Below, piece after piece: positions 11,543 to 36,600 of a stretch of 64,000 bases of DNA (within the stretch, counting starts at the first letter, position 1; the number at the start of each line of letters is the position of its first letter). Both the position numbers and the translations under genes were made by a program. The notes under the pieces are model-generated. The model was not told the DNA's origin. It did no database searches and saw only the letters and a list, made by a program, of their open reading frames with translations. Source of the stretch: Wuchereria bancrofti (Eukaryota; Nematoda; Chromadorea; Rhabditida; Onchocercidae); the NCBI GenBank assembly GCA_005281725.1, contig SSBO01000012.1:16021048-16085047 (forward strand), read 5' to 3'.

Positions 11543-13612
11543 GGTAATGATTCATCGACTTTGCAATTTAAAAATTAAAACAAGGGAATTGTCCAGAATG
11601 AGTTATATGTAATAAATGGTTGAATAGTTCCTAGTATTTCAAATTGACAGAACCTTTTAACTATGTCTAAACAAGTACTTCATCGAGTGGGACAGGGTGT
11701 TTGGCGTATGAGTGGGACGAGAGGGTCGCCGTAATCTAGTCAGAGTGGCACAAACATGTCATCGGCTTTTACCGATATCGGTGGATGTGGGTTTTGTTGT
11801 ACCGTTGAATCCATTTTAAAATGCTTGTGTTGTGGGCATGTTAGGATGTAACGAGAGTTGGTTGGGTTAAGTGGGGTAGGTCATCGGATTTTGCAAACTA
11901 GCTAACAGTCGAGGTTGTTGGAATTATCCTTGCAGCACAGTTATATAACCATTTTACTGCGAATATTGGAAGGGAGCCAGTATCTAATAGTGTTTTGTTT
12001 TTAATCGCCAAGCATTAATAACACCAATTAGTGCAGTTAGGATCTCCGTCCCATTGAGAATTTTGTGCCAGGGCTTCTTCCAGAAATAGCTGGGAAACAT
12101 TTTACGCAAAAAAAGTGTTGGGATATGAAATATTTCTGTGATCGGTTTGTATGATGACTAAGAAACAATATCAACCGTGTAGAAATATTTAAATACAGAC
12201 TTCAGCAAGATTCCTTTAAGTGTAACTGTTATAGTGTTCTATAAATGCTTCCAGATCCTATACAGACGTTATGGTTAACGGTCACTTCACGATCACTTCA
12301 TGATAGGGGAATTTCGCAATAATTATGAGGATAGTGGGTGCAGCACTTCTTTGATTCGGGAATATAAGTTAGCCAGCTGTATTTTTTCTCAGCTAATGCA
12401 TTTATTCAACAGAAAGTGCTGATTCAGCTCAGTGTCTTAGAGGATGGAGAGAGGTCTTGTCTAAACTGAGTCAGTCTCTGTGGACGTCTGTTTGCCCTAA
12501 ACTCGTGTTGTTAATCTTAAAAATCATTTTTAGAGTTTACGGAGTCTCCAAGACTGCTTTGTCGTGACATAATTGCAACATAAAATTTTATAATCTTGTA
12601 AAAAAGAATCCAAGATACTAATCACGAATCTCTTCATTCAAATTGTTGAAAATTTTATCGCTAATGGGATTGTTCGGTTATTGGGGTGAACTCAGCTTTT
12701 ATCACTTTTACTGTCGATCTTTTTAGCTTAGGCTCTTTTTAGCTTAAACTCCGGGTAAATTTTAATTTAGACTTCGGTAGCGAGGATCAAATCTCTTAGG
12801 AAGCAAAAATCGAAACAGAGCCGGCATGAGCTTTCGTTGAGCCAGTAATTAGATGTGCGATGTCCTCGGAATGTTTCGGCTTGATCTTTTTTTAATTCCT
12901 AAACTGGAATTTTGTGAACCGCGTATGTATGAATGTTAGTGGTGGTTGGATTAATTTAAAGCAATGGTTTACATTCCTTAACTATGGGGCTTTGTTCTGG
13001 AGACCTATTCGTTATAATATATAACATGCAATGACACTATTGGTGAGACATTTGTACCGATGGTATAGTAATTCCATGATGTGGAGAGGTATTTCGAAAT
13101 GGAATGAAATACTGTGGAGCTAACAAATGGCTTATAGCAACTGATCTCATCATTCAGTGATAAGTGATTATCGCCGTACTCTTCGGTAATAGGTCATAAC
13201 CCGCTAAACAGTGGGATCATCCTTATGTGTATCTGATATCCGTAGTTGCAGTGGTTTACACAGACTGACTTCGGATGGAAGATTTTTGAGGAATATTTGG
13301 GTTTACTTTAGGTTGTAGTTTTGAAAATATAGACTGCTTGCTCTTCTTGGAATTTATGTATTAGGAAGTGGTGGCTGACTATAACAAGGAATGGTGAATA
13401 TTAAGGAAAGATCGTTCACAGATCTTGTTTTGTTTGACTTTTTCCGTTTACGTGTTATATATCATGCCTCTTTCAGGAGTCAACACGTTTACATGACGTA
13501 TCTCTTGGGTATATACTCCATAATCTGATCAGTTTGAGATAGCCCCAACATCCTTATGAGTTATTGTGCGATGGTGGTCGTTTAATATCGAATGGCAGGC
13601 TGACTGGCTGAT

Positions 13613-13652
13613 TTGTGTGTGTGTGTGTGTGTATGTGTGTGTGTGTGTGTGC
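13613..13652. repeat. (GT)n microsatellite
   Basis: About 40 nt of near-perfect GT dinucleotides, interrupted once by a TA. It forms the left edge of the GC-richer island upstream of PRRC2. Confidence 0.9.
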
Positions 13653-14068
13653 GAATGTATGTAGTGTGTTTGTTTATATATCTGGCATAAGGGGAAGAAG
13701 GGAGAGTGGTAAGAGGTGTACGGCGTGTCACATAGTTAAAGAAAGGGTATGCGACGCAGCTTCAAGACGCAGTCGTTCCGCCCTGATGTCTTCTATCTGG
13801 TGGTCGCTTGCTCCTCTCCTATATGGTGCAGTCCATCGTACCTCTCCCATTTGTCTCTCCCACAAGGAAAGTAGGTTAGGCGAACAATAAAACAGAGAAG
13901 AACGAGACGGAGTCGAAAGGTTGGCCATGGCAGCTGGTGTCCACGATGGCGAGGAACGAGGAGGTTGAAAGGTCGAGTAGACAGGAGCCACGATGTCCAC
14001 GAGGGGAGGAACTGCCGTAGTTGCTTCAATGGCCGATATTTACCATCAATTTGGAAGTGTGCCGGCTG

Positions 14069-14108
14069 GTGTGTGTGTGTGTATGTGTGTGCGTGCGTGC
14101 GTCTGTGT
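14069..14108. repeat. (GT)n / (GTGC)n microsatellite
   Basis: A second GT array that passes into GCGT units (14090-14102), lying inside the right part of the same GC-richer island. Confidence 0.85.
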
Positions 14109-15978
14109 CCGTAACTGTATCCTTGTCTGTGTAGTGATGGCATAGAGGGGAGAGAAGTCGAGAATAGCATCTGTTCATGCTTCAACACGCTCAGCTCATC
14201 ACTGCACCCATCTTTCCACCCGTTCCCCGCTCATACCAGATCTATTCCCGTTCACAGGTTGCCATCCTCAAATCAACCCCTCCCAACTCATCAACCCCGT
14301 GTGTTAACCTGCACGTGTACGTTGCTGCTTTTGTTCGACTTACTATTCCGTGCGATTGATCTTTATGCAACTTGACTCCGTTAAGTGGGATAGATATAAA
14401 GCAAGTTCGAGTCTGAAATCTTGCTTATATATCGAACCGATAAGTCTCTTTGTGATTATTATTTTTTTGACAGTAAATCATCCTATCATACTTACTGTTT
14501 CTTCCAACTTACAGTATTTCAAGATAACACAAGGCAAACATATTTCGAATGACTGCCGCTTATGTTGATTGTAGTTCAATTGTTATTTCTTTGTAGCTTC
14601 TGTAATTATAAGGTTACAGTATATCAATAAGGTTATATAATTTTACAACATATTAATATGGCTTGAGATGAAACGCTTTGAAGACATGAAATTGGTCACT
14701 TTTTTGTACGTCGCTGATTTCGTTTAGAAAGGAATGCTAGTAGTATTGAGTTGCTCATAAATGCTGTGCGCGTAAGACTTTATACTTAAGACTGATGAAC
14801 CATTTAGGCTGTTTCATTTTCATTATTACCTGGTTGATTCATTTCGTGCTCATTTTTGAAGTGATGAAACGGTAATCTGGTAGTGGAAGCAGTTTCTGTG
14901 CCCCTCTGATAATAGGCAGCAGTTTCTGCTTCATGAATTCAGAAAACGGTGTGTATGCATGCATAAGTCGGTTTATATTTGTTTGGTAAGAAAGAAGCAA
15001 TGATTTGAATACATATCGAATTTAATAAGCAAATATGTAGTTAGCTTTCGAAATCAAAAAATATATGTAGTGGGTGCAGATTGATGCTTCATTTTAAATA
15101 TTTCCTAATATTTGGCTTGTGTTATCCTCCAAGAAGATTTAATTTTGTCAGCCATACTTTCTTATTTGTTAATATTAATAAGTTTCACGATTTTAACTGC
15201 GATAAACATAAGAACTATGTATTCTTTATATGAAGGCTTTTGTTTATATAGTTAAACGGAAGTAGATGGAAAGTTAGGAATAAAACCGAATTAATTGCAT
15301 GTGATTATGCGATGGAATTGTTGTTTGTGTTGCTTATCGGTTTTGCAGTGTTCGATTTGCAGTTAGAAATATATCGGAAACTCCTAACGGTTTTTCTTGC
15401 AGATTAGAAACAGTCTGTAATCCGGTGGTGGCGATCTCTGCTTAATTTTGCTCTATTATATTTGGTCATTGAAATTAATTGCTATCAGTACATAAACATT
15501 CATTGAACTTATACGTACTGTACGTACGTCATCCTTTTTTTTTTTTAGAGTGAGTTATTTGTTTCTATTATATTTATGAACTCTTCTTACACCAAGTAAA
15601 TTTTAAAATAATGTTATAAAATCTACTAGAAGTTAGTTTTTTTATTTGGAATTACTCTTCTAGTTAGCAAATTGTGTTGAGTTTTGTTGAAGACACGATT
15701 TCTGATTTAAAGATTTTCTATGCAATATGCAGCTGTGAGATAAAATCCGCGGTTTCAGGAATCCATGCGCTAATACACCACTTTCAAATCCTGGACTTTT
15801 AGACCTAATATATTTCAGATTTTTCATTTAGCGTAGTTCTTAAGGCAGCATATCCTTTTTACAGTGCTTCCGTAGCTTAATTCTTATTCCAGGTTGTCAA
15901 GTTTCCCACAATCACGATTCTTCCCTCTACGTATTCCGTTATTTTTGATTCTATCTTGTTACATTTATATAATTCTGG

Positions 15979-28520
<12,542 letters not shown>

Positions 28521-30500
28521 GTGTTTCCTTCCAAGTAAAAGTTGAAAACAATGGATTTTGAGTACGCTAGGTAGCAGTTTCCAGTTTATGTACTGTTGTT
28601 GATATCTTTTCCTCCCCTAAAGCACATTGCTGTTTGGCCATGTTTTCTTTTTTCCATCACTGCAAAAAGGGGAAAAAAAGGGGAGCTGGAAACTGAAGTC
28701 AGTTTCTTACAAATGTTTTCTTATTTGGTTACTTTGCATTTATATGCCCATCCTTCTGTCTTTTTCCCATTGAGAATTTCATCAGCTTATCTACGAAAAA
28801 TCTTCCGATCATAAAGTGTTAATGTTCGCTGGGAAAGGATTTACTGTCTGCAACCTTTTCAAAGTTTATCGTAAAATTAGCAGTAAGATATATTTCTGAC
28901 ATTTTACTTTTGAATATTTCGAGAAATTGTGGTTGGGAACAAAAAGGGTTTCGGTATAGGGTTACTACTGACCAGGTAATGCGTCAATAAAGTTATCAAC
29001 TGAGGGAGATTAAATAACTTTCTGAGCTTGCACCTTATAGCACTTTTTCATTCTTATCATTTTTTTCATTTATGATCAGTTATGCTATATCGTTAATCGT
29101 GCTGTTGCATTGTATGGTTATAATATGTTAATCTTTGTAATTCTGAGATATGTTTTCAAATCATCTACAGTCATTTATTTGTTCATAATGTTTTCTTACA
29201 AATTTTTTTTCGCACTATTTTACATCGACTTATAAATAGCAGCAACAACAATAGTAGGAAACAGTTGTATGGTTTTCTACTGTATTTTCTATTTATTTTT
29301 CCCATAATATTTAAGGCTTGTAAATTGGCATTTCGTCACGTAAAAGATACATCCAACGCTTCATTGAACAAATAGATCATGATAATAAATCATTAATCGT
29401 CAAGGGTATGCTTGTGCGTATGTAGTTTAGAGAAGTTGTGATATATTGTCGAGGTCTTAAAATCGAAAATACCGAAGGTTATTTTTATTTGAAAATGTGC
29501 AAAATCGATTTAGCTTTCTTCGAGGATGTGTGTCACGATGCTTATTATTTGCGAATACTGCATAGCTTTATTTATTAGTCATTTACACACCTTGGAATGA
29601 CATTAGTAGCCAAAGATTGTGTGCTTTGATCATGTTAATGTAGTTGACTGTTGATTGTTGGAAATACAGGGGGAAGAGCTATTATCTAGATCGAACGTTA
29701 ATCATAATTATTTGTAATAGACATTTTGATAAAATGTATTTTGTTTGACTTGTGGTTTTTTTACCTAATTGTGTTTCGAATTTTTCCTTTTTTCTGTTTA
29801 AGGATTTTCCTGTTAGATGTTGCATGATTTCCTATTCATTATTTCCCTTGCAGTTTATCTGATTTATGGTGTTGTATTTCTCTTTCGTAACTTTCAGAAG
29901 AAAAAATCTTTCGCCAATAAGGTGTCGTACGATGCTGTCGTTGTCTCTTACTGCTTGTAAATCGGTTCAACCCGTCAATTTATTCTTGGAATTTATTTGA
30001 ATCAGCATATTTTTACCATCCTTGAATTTGGGTGTTTCAGTTGAAGAAGAAGGAACAAAAATTTACATTCATGCAGTGTTATTCGGGCTACTTATTTATC
30101 TTCCCTCAAAACCAATGATTTTTACTTACAATTGTTGCCATTTTGTGTTGCCAAGTGTATCATTGCTTTCAGAGTCTCGGTGGGCTGTTTCACTATCCTT
30201 TAATTGCTTCTGCAAGAATGTGATTAAAGGATCATTACATGAGCTAGTGGGAAGTGCCGTTTGTTAAATAGTTTTTGAAATAAAATGTTTTCTTGGAAAT
30301 AACGCAGTAGGTAATAGTTTTTGTAATTTATAGGAGTGGTTAGACATTGCATATAATTGAATAATATATTTAATGTTTAGTAATTTTTGTCATTTTTGTT
30401 GTATTTATTGAAGTTATCCGTGGAGAATATTGCAGTCAGAACATTTTAAAAATATTCTAGGTTAGGATTGAAAAAGGTTCTGTTTGTGTTAACGACGGTG
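28521..30500. other. PRRC2 3' UTR and spacer before ORC5
   Basis: AT-rich with no coding exon recognised. AATAAA at 28986-28991 is a likely PRRC2 poly(A) signal. The open frame at 30022-30267 has no recognisable domain or start context. Confidence 0.5.
28986..28991 (+). promoter_or_regulatory. polyadenylation signal AATAAA (PRRC2)
   Basis: Canonical hexamer 466 nt after the PRRC2 stop codon; the first canonical one noted in the 3' flank. Confidence 0.4.
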
Positions 30501-33500
30501 ATGTCGGGCATGGAAGCGACATGTTCAAAGAAACTTTGGCAAATCGTTTCCTTGTTAAGGTGCCGTAATTCGAGTATTACCCATCTGCACGTATATGGAA
30601 CAACTGCTGGTCCAAGAGATGAAGTGATGCAGAAAGTTATTGAAGAAGTAAAGGAGAATGATGAAGTTTGTTTTTTGCTTGATATTGCACAAAGCTTTTC
30701 ATACAGGAGTTAGATTTGCAACGGTATAAATTAAGCTTGCGTGTAAATAAACTGTCTCAAATCTTAGTATGATGCAGTGATGAAGCTTGATAGGAAGAGA
30801 GAGAGGTACAGTTATAGGAAAAGTAAAAGAGTGGCCTCCCATTGAAGCGATATTATGATGAAGTCAGTGCAAGCAGAAATTTGTGAAAGTATTGTTAAGA
30901 AAAGTTTAGTCGTATGTTAGCTGAGGCCTTGCATAGTTCGGTAAACTTGACCCTTAGCTACCAAGCTGTGTTAACTTTTTCTATTTTATGCGATTAATTT
31001 AGGTTATGGTTCTGCGCGTGAACTGTTACGTGAATCACAGATCTCACAAGTTGTTTTGCCAAGGCCTATATAATTTGTTGCCACATTCAAAATCTGGAAA
31101 AAAGATTGAAAATCTGGAAAGTGTATTTGAGGAGTGCAAGGCGGAACTGCAATATGTGAAGTCGGTCGTTATGGTTATCGTTTTGAATAACTCGGAAATG
31201 TTGCTCAACTTTCCACCGAGCTTTTTGCAGACACTCTTTTCCATTCCTAAAAAGGTATTGCATTAATTCTTGGATGTTGACCGAAGGAGTACTTTGTTGC
31301 AATGCTTTTGCTTGAAAATCAAAATTAAAAAGGGCAGGTGAACAATAGAATTCTCAAATTTCAAATTTGTGGAAAACTTTTGGTTCGTTTAATCTTAATA
31401 CATTTTGCAGTCTATTCTCTGTTGTGAAATCTTACAGTTATACTCCCTTATTTGTTACAGTTGAATAGTCACTTATTTAATGCTTTTTGCATATTTTAGT
31501 ATGGTGGCACAGTCAAGTTGGTGTCGGTTGCTCGACTACCGTGGACAAGGTTTGAAATTACCGAACATATATCGTCACCCGTGCAATTTGCTTTTGAAGC
31601 GTTATCGAAAGGTGCCATTTAATTTGAACAATTCTTAGATATGATATTTTGTTGGTCTAACTTATGCTGTAATGCGAAAATTTTTTTCAAAGAAAAACAT
31701 AAATAATATTACTTTCACATCAAGTGCGGTAAAACCTGATAAAATGTTTTGATGATAGAGAGAAAAAGATTTGACAATTTTTTGTTTTGAATTACTGGGA
31801 GTCGTATTTAAATGAATTTTATAAGTAAAATTCAGTAGATGTTATAATATGTATTCGTTGTTAAATTCCTCCGTTAAAGGTGAGGTTCAGGAGGCACTAT
31901 CAGCAAGGCTCAATTTTGACAGCAATTTTGTTCGATGTATGCTAGATATGGTTTATTCTGTGTGTCGTGACCTGAACCAGTTGTCATACATCGTATGAAT
32001 TAATTTTTTAAATTGATCATATTCCAAATTTTTGTTCTCGTGAAGTTACGGTAATTTAAAAGAACTTAATAAACAGAATTTATGGCAGAACCGACATGAT
32101 CTCTTCTATCTTTGCAATGTGTTATTGACTTTTATTGTATTTTGTAATTTTTAGATCGAAAAACTGTGGGACACAGGAACCAGTGATGAGAACTGGGCGA
32201 ATAGTGCAGCATCAAATAAACTGAAGACATGCTATACAGCTAGAGGACAAAATAGAACCGATGAATTGTTCTATCGTAGCGAGAAAAGACCTGTGGTACA
32301 CTTATGCCTTTACTTCATTTTGCAATAGCAGATTTTGATGAAGGCATATAAAGGCTATTCATAATTAATATTTCGTTGCAGGAAGATGGACAAACATTTT
32401 GTCTGTCAACAAGTGCGAAGTACTTACTTATCGCAGCTTACTGTGCAAGTTATAATCCTCCTAATAGTGATCGTCGCTTTTTTACTAAGGTATTCATATG
32501 ATGAATCACCCTTAATTTTATATATTGTTGTATATAACCCAGGGATTGGTGATACATTGAAAAAAGAAAGTGTAGTATCGATTATGTAAAGCACCTTCGA
32601 GAGGTAAATTTAGTGAGATTTACTACATTGTTGTCAGTGACATCGATTACAATTTGGTGGGAGTGCTATGATTTAAGGTGCTGCATTTCATTCTCAATAA
32701 CTTTTAGTGTACATTTGACTGAATTTTTTTTGTGCCCATAACAGTAAAAGGAGTGATCGACGAAATATCCAGCCTAGATAAAGTAGATCTTTTTCCAGTA
32801 TTTTTTGCTTGGCTTAGTTCTTTTTGTCAACCACAGTTTTTTCAAAAGAATATTAGCAAAAGAATACTGAATATTAGCAAAGATACCTGGTAACTTGCTT
32901 ATTTGTTAACTAAAATTTCTTGTTTGACTTCTGGTAGTTGAATTTTCTGATCGTAAACTATCCATGTATTACTCTCCTATTACATTGTAGTTCTTGAGAT
33001 CTATGTCCTGTGAAAGGAGCTATCATAATTTAAGCTGCTAATATTTGTTTCAAAAAATAAAACCTCCTGGGATACCTCTCATTTAAGGAATTAGGGGCAT
33101 TGTCTTCCTACCCTTCGGTAAAAATCGCGTTGATAATTTGCAAAAAAGAAACAGCTCTAGTTTTCTATGAATAATTTGAACAAAAAAAGTGCAGAATCAT
33201 GGGAAACAGAGGCGTCGTGTACCAACAACAAAAGGATTGCGGAACAACTTAGAATCAGCTCATGAGACTGGTCCGAAACCGTTCCCGGTGCAGAGATTGC
33301 TTTTCATCTATCTTGCAATGCTTGAAAAGCATGACATGAGAAACCACTGCGCTACTGATATCCACGCACAAGTTTGTTTAATAAACCGCTAAAAATCTCT
33401 TTTTAAATACTCTTGTTATTATACAGTGATATGGTGTTTAAAAAAGTAAGCTGCATGTTGTGATGAAATCGATGCAGTATTTTGCATTACAATGCTGCAG

Positions 33501-33689
33501 AAAGTATAAAATGTAGAACAGCGTTTTTAGGTTGCAGAGCTGTGTGCAATGGGCTTTTTGAACCGGGTTTCTGCTGACGGAAATCTTGATACTCCAAAGT
33601 ATCGTTGCATCGCAACTTTTGAATTTTCGGAACAGTTGGCCAAGTCGGTTAATTTCATTTGGGCTTTCAAATTTATGTCGCTTTATTGA
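30501..33689 (+). CDS. ORC5: origin recognition complex subunit 5 (ORC5), Walker motifs degenerate
   Basis: ORC5 is an AAA+-like subunit of the complex that marks replication origins and loads the MCM helicase. Firm exons: ending 31254, 31500-31611, 31880-31992, 32155-32295, 32382-32489, 33195-33371, 33531-33689; exon 1 starts at ATG 30501. The C-terminal half matches animal ORC5 well: MVYSVCRDLNQL, AKYLLIAAYCASYNP, DRRFFTK, GPKPFPVQRLL and DTPKYRCIA...SVNFIW. The exon 1-2 junction is unresolved. One canonical model (donor 30666, acceptor 31050) is in phase and gives 392 aa. However, it removes a segment (EVCFLLDIAQSFSYR) that resembles the strand after the family P-loop. The expected P-loop after HVYG reads GTTAGPRD, without the GKT, and the Walker B strand reads VIVLNNSE instead of the usual VLDxAE, so nucleotide binding looks lost. 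Confidence 0.86.
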
Positions 33690-36600
33690 ATATTTTCTTG
33701 AAGATGAGACGTTCATACCATTAGAATGAAATAATTTACAACGAATGAGGAAAAACCTGTTGTATATACGCTTAATAAGCAGTTAATGCGGCATATTTAT
33801 TGTAGGGTTTTCGGGTATTCGATTTTTTTCAGGACAGTGGGTATCGAAATTCGTGATTTTCTTATTGATTTCTCGTCATAAGAACCGCATTGTAAGTCTT
33901 GGCTTTTCTCTTGTTTCTTGTAATAACTAATTTTCATAATTAATCTTATATTCATTTGAATAAATATTTCAAATGCATTTTCAGACATATTCTATCCCTG
34001 CTTGGAGCTCGCCTGACGATTTGTTCAACTGGCTCATTGCGATATTACTCCACATAGAAACAAGACTTAATTTTAATTTAGAATTCAAAGTAGCAAAAAT
34101 GGCTTGCACAAACAGTAATGCTTTTATTCATTGTTATTGTCTTTCACGTCACGTGCTCTGCGCTCTACAATCATTTACATTCTTTGTATATGATGTAAAA
34201 ATAGCGATAAAATTTAAATGACATTGGATTAAGGAAAAACACAGCCGATACGCTACATGATTTAATGTACCGTAGCTGAGATTTCCGGGTAATACGAGGA
34301 GCAATAGCTCTGTGCAGTTCGTACAGTACAGTAATTTACTAGATTTTCTTTGAACCAACTACATACTCTCCTGTTATAAATTGAATTAAAGTGAAAAGGA
34401 CAATTCGCATTGTATGTAGCACACCACAACAAATTAGTTTGCGATCGTGTTTGAATTTGCTTTACGAAGATTCCTTACAGTTTACAGTCTTTTTCTGTTG
34501 ATAAGTATTGTTGGCTTTGTGAGTTGAGAAGCATAATACTGCTTGGGGGAGGTGTTTTGAGTGAACACATAGGGAGCTGATAAGTTGCACACAAGCAAGG
34601 GGTATGGTTGGCGGAGTATTTCGAAGTTAAGATTGTATACGAACTTGATTGAAATAATATGGAAGATGTAAGGGTCATAAGTAAAAGTAATTGTTGTGAG
34701 TGATACAAAAGACTGCAACTTTAGCACTTTATATGGTAGTTCATGTTGTTACTTGATATATTAAGTGCGAGGACTTTCCCTAATGTTCTTGATTTTTGGC
34801 TATCTTACGACAAGACAAAGTAGTTTCGAATTGAAATTTCGGGTTGTATTGAGAGGAATATTATTTAGCGAAAATTCGAAATCTCTCATGTTTAACCAGA
34901 TGTGAGTAGGCGTATAAGTTTTGTTTTTGCAAGTCTATCCGTTCTTTCAATTTAAATCATTCTGTTCTCAAATTGGTTATTCCTGCTTACTATAAAAATT
35001 TAGTGATTTATTTTAGTATTTCTTGTGACTTTCACATATCACTTGATTTAAAGTTTCGAAATTTATTTTAAGAATTATCCAATCGATTCCTGAGCTAGAT
35101 CTAAAATGGTCCTTTGCAAGAAAGCATTCTTCCTTTAGCAAGCAAGGATGGATGCTATTTTCAATATTATCAATAGCTACTCCCATACATAAGCATGGAA
35201 AATTGCAAATTTCAATTTTCTTTCAGACAAATTGGAATTACCGAGGAAATAAGCTAGTTTTTATTACAGATATTTGAATTCTGCATTAAATTCTAATGCC
35301 GGAACATCGCCCACTATTGGCAAATGCAATCAACCTGCAGATCGCTTGACTTTTTTATCCATCGACCAATTTAGTAGATATACCGATTAGAATTTAAAAT
35401 TACCTGTATAAGAATCGTTAGAATAGTAAGGCAAGAATATATGACATTAAGAAGAACTAAATTAGTACATTTATGAGTAAATATAAGCGATAATAAAACT
35501 AGTACAATTCTAATTAGATTACCGAAATGACGAAAATGAACTGGCGACATGTTATTGGCCGCTATAGCAATATTAAAATGATAGCAACTTACAGTTTTGA
35601 TGCTTTAATTACTATTAGCGTTACAGTTCTATCGACATTCCACGGTAATATAATTTTCCAATTGCGCTCTATAACTGTAAGTTTTTCAAACTCGAAAAAA
35701 GTTCATATTTTGAGAAATAGTTGGTAAAACCTAATTCAACCGAGAAGAAAAACGAAAATAGAGTGAGCTCGTAACATCATCAGCACCAATCTTTTATTAT
35801 CCAATCCTTATGAGACAGATATGGATAACTTTTAACAGTATTCATATTACTACATATTACTGTGGGACCTATAGTATCGTTAGCTGCAATGATAACAGAA
35901 ATACTTAATATTTCCTAAATGTTTGTATTTCTTGCCTATCTCTTTATCATCTAAAATTACTAACTCAGTGAGCTTATTTTCGGCAATCTACAAAGCCCAA
36001 AATATGGAAGACAAGCTAAAATAACCATTTTTACAAAGGCACTAAGTCGCTGGATACCTTGAAACATTGATTCCTCTTGTTTTCATTCGTGGTGACTTCT
36101 GCTGCGGTAACTGTTTCTAAAGGTCTTTTTCATATTATGGTTTTCCACCATATGATAACACTAGCTTTTTTACTCTTTGTCATCTGAATTCGCTTGTTTC
36201 TAGGGTTATTGAAACTTTTAGTGCATATTTCATTGCGGCTATGTATATCTTAATGACAATTCCATGTCACTGGATACCAGGCAATGCCCAAAAAGTCGTT
36301 GAAATAGCACTTTGCTAGACGGTAGCACTGCCAATCTCAATAACTCGGTAACTTTGTGAGAACTTACTTATGCATGAGTTGATTAGCTATAAAGCTAAAA
36401 TTTTGGAATGTTATGAAAGAGGAACGAGTCACCCAATCCTTTCATTACGAACACTGTGTTCGGGAAAATGTTTGGGAATAGCGCAGGCGTTGGTGAGCTT
36501 TGCCTTCAATTTTTGCCCTTCAATAAAATTTTTTCAGGGTTCGTCTACTCGGAGTATAATAGTCTTTTAGGGAAACAGAAATAAGTAGTTTAGTATCTTA

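Larger units (their letters stand above)
11408..15978. other. long spacer and 5' region of the PRRC2-like gene
   Basis: About 4.6 kb with no convincing coding exon. An AATAAA at 11537 serves VPS45. The central part (about 13.65-14.35 kb) is clearly less AT-rich than its surroundings and is bracketed by two GT microsatellites. Overlapping open frames on both strands there look like by-products of composition, not genes. The last 100 bp contain an acceptor at 15892 upstream of the PRRC2 ATG. Confidence 0.5.

Noticed and set aside
13728..14188. Two overlapping - strand frames of 90 and 131 codons
   Set aside because: They lie in the GC-richer island and include translated GT microsatellite (HTHTYTHTH); no domain, and frames on both strands compete.
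36241..36330. HWIPGN phrase resembling a retroelement RNase H
   Set aside because: Only a few residues fit, stops follow at once, and no reverse transcriptase, integrase or terminal repeats are nearby.
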